From: DASPUH01 sp964518505
Lineage (GTDB): Bacteria > Chloroflexota > Limnocylindria > Limnocylindrales > CSP1-4
Direction: 5' to 3'
DNA length: 64,000 nucleotides
NCBI GenBank assembly: GCA_964518505.1
Contig: CAZFGT010000002.1
Span: forward strand, 1 to 64,000
Of the stretch, positions 59,818-64,000 are shown in pieces. The notes below the pieces were generated by a model that did not search any database, had not been told where the DNA came from, and saw only the letters and a list, made by a program, of their open reading frames with translations. How positions within the stretch are numbered: position 1 is the first letter of the stretch; every line of letters starts with the position of its first letter. The position numbers were made by a program, and so were the translations under genes.

Positions 59818-60384
59818 CTACAGGAGCTGGGTGACCAGCGCCTCCACCTGCGCGAGCGTGGCCGGCGTCGCCGTCGCGGTGATGTCCACCAGCGTCGACC
59901 CCTTGGTGGCCACGACGGCCTCGTTGTCCTTGCCCCCGCCGAGTTGCTGGCGGAAGGAGCGGGCCTGGTCGCCGACGCCGGAGACCGCGCTGTAGGCCAC
60001 CGGGAACTTGTCGCTGAACTTGGAGATCAGTGATGGGTCCGTGTTGCTGATCACCTCGATGATCACATTCGCGGTGGCGCCGTGGTACTCACACACCAGC
60101 CCGACCGAGCCAGCCGGCAGCTGGGTGCCGCCGCCGCCCGGGACGCCGACGGGGGCCGCGAGGGTGACACCGAGCGCCGTGTCGACGGTGGCGGCGGTGG
60201 GGCACGTGCCAGCGGCCGGGCCGGTCGTGGCGGTCGAGACCGCGGCCACCGTCGCCGATGGCGCCGCGGTGGCGGCAGCGGCCGGCGTCGTGGCGGCCGG
60301 GGCCGGCGTCCCGCTGCTGCCTCCGCAAGCTGCGACCAGTAGGACGAGTGTGCCCAGCGCGAGTGAGCGCATTCGGTGCGACAC
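59818..60384 (-). CDS. Lipoprotein of unknown function
   Basis: A 188-residue protein with a lipoprotein signal (lipobox LVAAC, Cys about 20), an Ala/Thr/Pro-rich spacer to about 55, and a compact domain with two Cys (TCPTAATV and GLVCEYHGA) likely in a disulfide. The pattern resembles DUF3558-like sensin domains, but I cannot assign it. The GTG at 60384 has AGGAGG 8 nt upstream; an ATG five codons later is possible. Confidence 0.75.
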   Translation of the reverse strand: MSHRMRSLALGTLVLLVAACGGSSGTPAPAATTPAAAATAAPSATVAAVSTATTGPAAGTCPTAATVDTALGVTLAAPVGVPGGGGTQLPAGSVGLVCEYHGATANVIIEVISNTDPSLISKFSDKFPVAYSAVSGVGDQARSFRQQLGGGKDNEAVVATKGSTLVDITATATPATLAQVEALVTQLL

Positions 60385-60404
60385 CTCGAGCGCCTCCTTG
60401 TCGT

Positions 60405-60421
60405 GGACCCGTCTCGGGTCC
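60405..60421 (-). promoter_or_regulatory. 5' leader hairpin before the lipoprotein gene
   Basis: GGACCC and GGGTCC form a perfect 6-bp stem with a 5-nt loop, located near the presumed transcription start. Confidence 0.3.
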
Positions 60422-60431
60422 TTGGCGGCCT

Positions 60432-60437
60432 AGGGTA
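60432..60437 (-). promoter_or_regulatory. -10 box TACCCT of the lipoprotein gene
   Basis: On the reverse strand TACCCT lies 47 nt before the GTG at 60384, giving a short leader with a hairpin and a ribosome site. Confidence 0.45.
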
Positions 60438-60480
60438 GGGCATCGGCGCGGCAACGCCGATCTAGCGCCCTCGGCGGGCC

Positions 60481-60771
60481 TCAGGACGAGGTCGTGATCG
60501 CCAGGCCGGGCCATCGTGCCGTGAGCGCCGCGGCAGCCAGCCCTTCGATGGCGATCGTCTTGCGCCGGGCGGTCGCCCCCCGGACGAGACGGACCGACGT
60601 CCTGGGAGACCCCACGTCGCGGGCCAGCAACCCCAGGAGCGCCGCGTTGGCGGCGCCATCGGCCGGCGGCGCGGCGACCCGCACCAGGAGCGCGCCGTCC
60701 TCGCTGACGCCGTCGACGCGGTCGCGGCCACCGCGTGGCGTCAGGCGGACCGCGAATCGCACCTCAGGCAT
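60481..60771 (-). CDS. DUF167/YggU family protein
   Basis: A 96-residue protein of the DUF167 family: MPEVRFAVRLTPRGGRDRVDGV, the core LLVRVAAPPADGAANAALLGLLA, and SVRLVRGATARRKTIAIEG. The structure is known for relatives, but the role is not. I start at the ATG at 60771 because CATCCT, a variant -10 box, lies 6 nt upstream. The receiver-like gene ends 43 nt upstream on the same strand. Confidence 0.88.
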   Translation of the reverse strand: MPEVRFAVRLTPRGGRDRVDGVSEDGALLVRVAAPPADGAANAALLGLLARDVGSPRTSVRLVRGATARRKTIAIEGLAAAALTARWPGLAITTSS

Positions 60772-60814
60772 GGGCGGAGGATGCGACAGACTCGCCGCCC
60801 GAGTGGGTGGTGGC

Positions 60815-61216
60815 CTAGATCGTGGGGCGCGGGCTCGCGTCGCTGGTCGCCAGTTCGATCGCCTCGGCCAGGCGCTCGCCCGTGGGGACCCCGACGAGCG
60901 GGACGACCCGATGGGGCCCTTCCGTCTCCACCCAGTCGAGCTCCATGCCCGACGCCGTGAGCACCACCGGTTTGTCCGGGTAGAGGTCACGGAGGCCATC
61001 CACCAGAGATCGGCCGCCGTCACTCTCACCGGTGGCCAGGACGTCGTAGACCAGCACGTCCGCTCGCTCGGCCGCCGCGCAGGGCTCACCGCGCATGACC
61101 GGGCAGCTGTGGTACTCGGGCCCCCAGCACTGCTCGACCTCGATCCCGCGACGCCGCAGGCTGGCGGTTTCCTGATCGGCCATGTCGATGTCGTGGTGGA
61201 CGACGAGGGCGCGCAT
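60815..61216 (-). CDS. Receiver-like protein with a Cys cluster
   Basis: The 133-residue protein follows the fold order of a response-regulator receiver: RALVVHHDIDM, an Asp in VLVYDVLATG (D58) at the usual phospho-acceptor place, and KPVVLTASG. Unusually it has three Cys in EQCWGPEYHSCPVMRGEPCAA (C30, C38, C46), suggesting a metal or redox site. No output domain is present. The ATG has GGAGG 6 nt upstream. It is divergent from the GAF gene. Confidence 0.7.
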   Translation of the reverse strand: MRALVVHHDIDMADQETASLRRRGIEVEQCWGPEYHSCPVMRGEPCAAAERADVLVYDVLATGESDGGRSLVDGLRDLYPDKPVVLTASGMELDWVETEGPHRVVPLVGVPTGERLAEAIELATSDASPRPTI

Positions 61217-61372
61217 CTTGAGCCTCCGGCACGAGGGTCGACGTCGCGTCAGCGGAGCCGGCCGTTGGGGCAATCCTCGTTCGCCGCGGCGTGCAGGCCA
61301 GAGTCCAAGTGCCCCAACCAGTGGGTCGTGTGGCCCGCGGCAGCGGCCGGGGAACCGTTGCGCCGTCGCGGG

Positions 61373-61378
61373 TATGCT
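61373..61378 (+). promoter_or_regulatory. -10 box TATGCT of the GAF operon
   Basis: TATGCT lies 41 nt before the short ORF at 61420, whose leader has a GGAGAG ribosome site. Confidence 0.45.
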
Positions 61379-61419
61379 CCCTCCGTCCAGGCCACGAACG
61401 GCCCGCCAACGGAGAGCAG

Positions 61420-61482
61420 ATGCCGAGAAGGGTCGTCGCCAGCACGTTCGCGCTCGACGCGCCCGCGGCGAGCGAGCGCTGA
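61420..61482 (+). CDS. 20-residue ORF abutting the GAF gene
   Basis: ATG at 61420, with GGAGAG just upstream, opens MPRRVVASTFALDAPAASER and stops at TGA 61480-61482. The GAF gene starts with GTG 1 nt later and has no ribosome site of its own, so this may be a coupling leader. Confidence 0.4.
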   Translation: MPRRVVASTFALDAPAASER

Positions 61483-61483
61483 C

Positions 61484-61957
61484 GTGGCCGACGCCGCGGG
61501 CGCCATCCTGGTCGCCGGGGCCACGGCCCTGGCGCACGTCGAGGGCCTGGAGCCCGGGCTCCAGGTCATCACCGACGCGCTGGCCCGGCAGGCGGATGCC
61601 GCATCAGCCGTGATCGTCATCGTCGGCGGGCGCGGGGACGGGCTGCAGATCGCGACGTCGTTCGAGCTCGGCGAGGCGGCCCGCGCAGGGCTGGCCGCGG
61701 CGATGCAGAACCCGAACCATCCCATCGCCCGCACCGCCGCGACCGGCGAGGCCGGTTTCGATGTCCGACCCACCGCTCCCGGCGGGCCGGCGCTGCGCAG
61801 CCACCTGCCGCTCGTCGTCACCCGCGGCGGCAGCAGGACGGTGCTGGGCGTCCTGGCCCTCGCCCACGAGCGGCCGATCCCGCCCTCGCTGCGACCCATC
61901 CTGCAGGCCGGGGCCGACCTGGCGGCGGTCGTCGTGGAGCGCAGCCGCACGTCCTGA
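61484..61957 (+). CDS. GAF-domain protein
   Basis: This 157-residue protein is a single GAF-like domain: LVAGATALAHVEGLEPGLQVITDALARQ at the start, SAVIVIVGGRGDGLQIATSF, and RTVLGVLALAHERPIPPSLRPILQAGADLAAVVVERSR at the end. There is no output domain, so it probably binds a small ligand or acts with a partner. The GTG start follows a 20-residue ORF by 1 nt. It is divergent from the receiver-like gene, which may be its partner. Confidence 0.75.
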   Translation: MADAAGAILVAGATALAHVEGLEPGLQVITDALARQADAASAVIVIVGGRGDGLQIATSFELGEAARAGLAAAMQNPNHPIARTAATGEAGFDVRPTAPGGPALRSHLPLVVTRGGSRTVLGVLALAHERPIPPSLRPILQAGADLAAVVVERSRTS

Positions 61958-62055
61958 GCCGCGCTGTGGCGGTATCGGTGGCAAGCTGAGGACCACCGTC
62001 GCAGGCGGCCGGGCTCGCTCGTCCGCCTAAGAGGGACATCTCCGCGAGGCTCCAG

Positions 62056-63030
62056 ATGCGCGTCGACACTTCCAGCGCCGGACCGGGTGGCCACGGGCCA
62101 CGGTGGCCGGGGCGGGTCGCCGGCTGGATCCGCGGCCACTGGCTCCGCCTCGTGGCCCTCGTCGTCGTCGCCACCATCGCCGGCTCGGCGGCCGTGGTGA
62201 CCGACACGCTGGGGGCCGGCTACGCCTTCAGCCGCGTGGTGGCCCACGTGCAGCTGTGGCTGGACCCGCCGCCTGATCGTCCGACCGTGGCGACCGTGGA
62301 TGTGACGCCCGAGCCGACGGACGCGCCGACGCAGGTGCCGGCCACGGTCCCCGGCTCCCCGGGCGCGACGCCCGTGGGGTCGTTGGCTACACCGGCGCGC
62401 CTGCCCGTCGACGTGAACCTCGTGACCGACCCCGACGCCGTCTTCATCTCCGAGATCAAGGACGTGTGGTGCGCCCCGGCTGGCACGACGATCGTGCTCA
62501 GCATCCTGGGTCATGGCACCAACACGACGGCCTTCGAGACGCACCTGGCCGGGCAGATCGGCCAGTGGGATAGCTGGTCCGACAGTCACGACGGCGGCTG
62601 GGGGCCCGGGGCGATCGCCCTGGCGCTGGGCGCTTACGGCGTGCCCGGCTACCAGGTGCGGGCCTACACGACCCTCGCGTCCGAGATGCGGGACGCGACC
62701 CTCGCCCTCACCACGACCCACGAGCCGGTGGTCCTGATGGCCTGGTACGGCGCCCACACCTGGGTCATGACCGGCTATCGAGCCTCGGCCGATCCGACCA
62801 TCTTCCACAACGCCACGATCTCGGGGGCCTACATCCTTGACCCGTGGTACCCCCGCGTCTCGTCGATCTGGGGGCGGTCGGCCGCGCCCGGCGTGTTCCA
62901 CACCATGGCCGACCTGGCCGTGAATGTGCTGCCCTGGCGGCGCCCGGAGGGCTACTACCCGGCGCGCGACCTCAAGTTCATCGCGGTGGTGCCGACGGTG
63001 GTGGCTGCGCCGGCAGGAGCGGGTCAGTGA
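62056..63030 (+). CDS. Membrane-anchored C39-like peptidase-fold protein
   Basis: The 324-residue protein has an N-terminal membrane helix (about residues 32-54), a Pro/Thr-rich spacer to about 125, and a papain-like domain of the C39-like type. The catalytic Cys is likely in KDVWCAPAGTTIVLSIL, the His in WYGAHTWVMTGYRA, and the third residue in YILDPWYP. It should act outside the cell on peptides or peptidoglycan. The last 53 nt overlap the convergent murJ gene. Confidence 0.8.
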   Translation: MRVDTSSAGPGGHGPRWPGRVAGWIRGHWLRLVALVVVATIAGSAAVVTDTLGAGYAFSRVVAHVQLWLDPPPDRPTVATVDVTPEPTDAPTQVPATVPGSPGATPVGSLATPARLPVDVNLVTDPDAVFISEIKDVWCAPAGTTIVLSILGHGTNTTAFETHLAGQIGQWDSWSDSHDGGWGPGAIALALGAYGVPGYQVRAYTTLASEMRDATLALTTTHEPVVLMAWYGAHTWVMTGYRASADPTIFHNATISGAYILDPWYPRVSSIWGRSAAPGVFHTMADLAVNVLPWRRPEGYYPARDLKFIAVVPTVVAAPAGAGQ

Positions 63031-64000
63031 GCGGCGGACCGGGCACCAGGCGTCGACCGCGGTCGATGGCGAAGGCGCCGAGCGCGACGACGCGGACGAC
63101 ATACCCCAGGGCATAGGCCACCGGCACGCCCGTCACCCCCAGCCGGTCGACGAGGGCCGGCGCGCTCACCACCAGCACCCCGAAACCCGCGGCGGCCGCG
63201 GCGACCGGCAGCAGCGTGTTGCGGGTGGCATAGACGGCCCGGGCCAGCAATTGGGTGAGGCTCTCGAGGGGGATGGCGAAGGCGAACGTGATCAGGACGG
63301 CGGACGTCCGGGCGACGGCCGCCTCATCAAAGGCCGCGCCCCCCAGGAAGGTGCTGATGATGGGTCGCGCGAGGAGGCCCATCAGGATGGCGCCGGCGCT
63401 CGACAGGGTCACGATGGCCAGCCCGGCGCGCCCGACCGTGGCCAGGAAACGCCGCCGATCGCCGTCGGCCGCGGCCGCCGCGAGCGCCGGGAAGGCGACC
63501 ACGGAGAAGGCCAGGCCGACGATGCTGACCGCGCCGCTCTCGAAGTTCCAGGCGAAGATCACGGCCGTGACGCTCCCCGAGGCGAGCGTGGAAGCGATGG
63601 CCGTGGCCACCAGCCGTGTCAGCGGGTCGATGGGCTCGCCCACCATCTTGGGCAGCATCAGGACCAGGAACTCGCGGAAGGCGCGAGTCCGGACGGCGAA
63701 GGCCGGCCGCACCGCTACGCCGGTGGCGCGAAGGTCCCACAGGCGGATCGCCAGGTGGAGCGCCGCTCCCACGGCCGCCCCGAGGGCCGGGGCGGCGATG
63801 CCCAGCCGGTCGGCGAACAGGAACGTGCCACCGGCGATCCCGCCGTTGTACAGGACCGGCGCGAGCCCGTAGCCCACGAAGCGACGGTGGGCCACCAGCA
63901 GCTCGCCCACGGCGATGGAGGCGGCGAACAGCGCAGGCGTGACGGCCACCAGGCGCAGCACCGTGACGTACTGGTCGCGGCCCGCGGCGTCGAAGCCCGG
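62978..64000 (-). CDS. murJ: MurJ-family lipid II flippase (5' end outside window)
   Basis: The reverse strand holds 340 residues of a MurJ/MviN-type flippase of the MOP superfamily, which moves lipid II across the membrane in peptidoglycan synthesis. Hydrophobic helices alternate with basic loops; recognisable parts are VGYGLAPVLYNGGIAGG, MLPKMVGEPIDPLTRLVATAIAS with the central Arg, and FAIPLESLTQLLARAVYATRNT. The frame is open to the window edge, so the N-terminus lies beyond 64000. It ends inside the C39-like gene. Confidence 0.88.
   Translation of the reverse strand, partial: PGFDAAGRDQYVTVLRLVAVTPALFAASIAVGELLVAHRRFVGYGLAPVLYNGGIAGGTFLFADRLGIAAPALGAAVGAALHLAIRLWDLRATGVAVRPAFAVRTRAFREFLVLMLPKMVGEPIDPLTRLVATAIASTLASGSVTAVIFAWNFESGAVSIVGLAFSVVAFPALAAAAADGDRRRFLATVGRAGLAIVTLSSAGAILMGLLARPIISTFLGGAAFDEAAVARTSAVLITFAFAIPLESLTQLLARAVYATRNTLLPVAAAAAGFGVLVVSAPALVDRLGVTGVPVAYALGYVVRVVALGAFAIDRGRRLVPGPPLTDPLLPAQPPPSAPPR

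Overview
The window is a very GC-rich bacterial chromosome segment (about 70% GC by eye), read as one scaffold with a single 100-N join. Dense, often overlapping genes on both strands, four F420-type luciferase-like oxidoreductases, a nickel superoxide dismutase, a LysM protein with a Cys/His-rich N-terminus, RNHCP, DUF4349, DUF5996 and LURP-one proteins, and many -10 boxes placed 6-8 nt before a start codon suggest a member of the Chloroflexota (Limnocylindria-like). Actinobacteria remain possible. No rRNA or other phylogenetic marker is present, so this is inference. There is no CRISPR array, insertion sequence, phage or conjugation module.

Layout. 1-3673: glycogen metabolism, with divergent glgA (cut by the left edge) and glgP. 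3616-10571: GNAT enzyme, DUF885 peptidase, TPM-domain membrane protein, NTF2-like protein, LysM protein, and the sodN-sodX nickel SOD pair. 10572-13871: LLM oxidoreductase divergent from marR-MFS efflux, with a likely MarR operator between them. 14152-17182: DUF4349 lipoprotein, then a Rieske protein-Rieske oxygenase-small membrane protein operon. 17166-20771: mobA-like gene, amidohydrolase, phosphotriesterase-family gene, a cysteine-less ArsC-like protein and RNHCP. 20772-21710: gene-poor stretch with an assembly join. 21711-26103: two LLM oxidoreductases, SGNH lipoprotein, fdhD and an ACT-domain gene behind a structured leader RNA. 26336-34294: xthA, a DsbA-VKOR disulfide pair, MBL hydrolase, FMN alpha-hydroxyacid dehydrogenase, aquaporin, DinB, a DNA glycosylase, a fourth LLM enzyme and an anchored secreted protein. 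34393-34469: tRNA-Pro(CGG). 34586-44278: alpha/beta hydrolase, large cyclase-NB-ARC-TPR regulator, S4 protein, histidine ammonia-lyase-like enzyme, AHSA1 protein, MMPL transporter. 44464-50573: two convergent S9 peptidases, LURP-one protein, ion channel. 50583-55404: a tight five-gene operon (UDP-GlcNAc 2-epimerase, GT4, HAD phosphatase, PIG-L deacetylase, ATP-grasp ligase). 55652-64000: flavodoxin, lipoproteins, a DUF4342-GNAT-UBP-MDMPI-DUF5996 operon, DUF167, a receiver-like protein, a GAF protein, a C39-like anchored protein and murJ (cut by the right edge).

The two most interesting items are the five-gene operon, whose order of activities (sugar epimerisation, glycosyl transfer, dephosphorylation, de-N-acetylation, amide ligation) mirrors the logic of mycothiol and bacillithiol synthesis but with an ATP-grasp ligase, and a leader RNA before the ACT gene in which an 8-bp closing helix and a ribosome-site-sequestering hairpin are mutually exclusive. 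About fourteen genes appear to start leaderless from a TANNNT box, whereas operon-internal genes and genes with longer leaders carry GGAGG-type ribosome sites. Three very short ORFs abut the start of a larger gene and may be coupling peptides.
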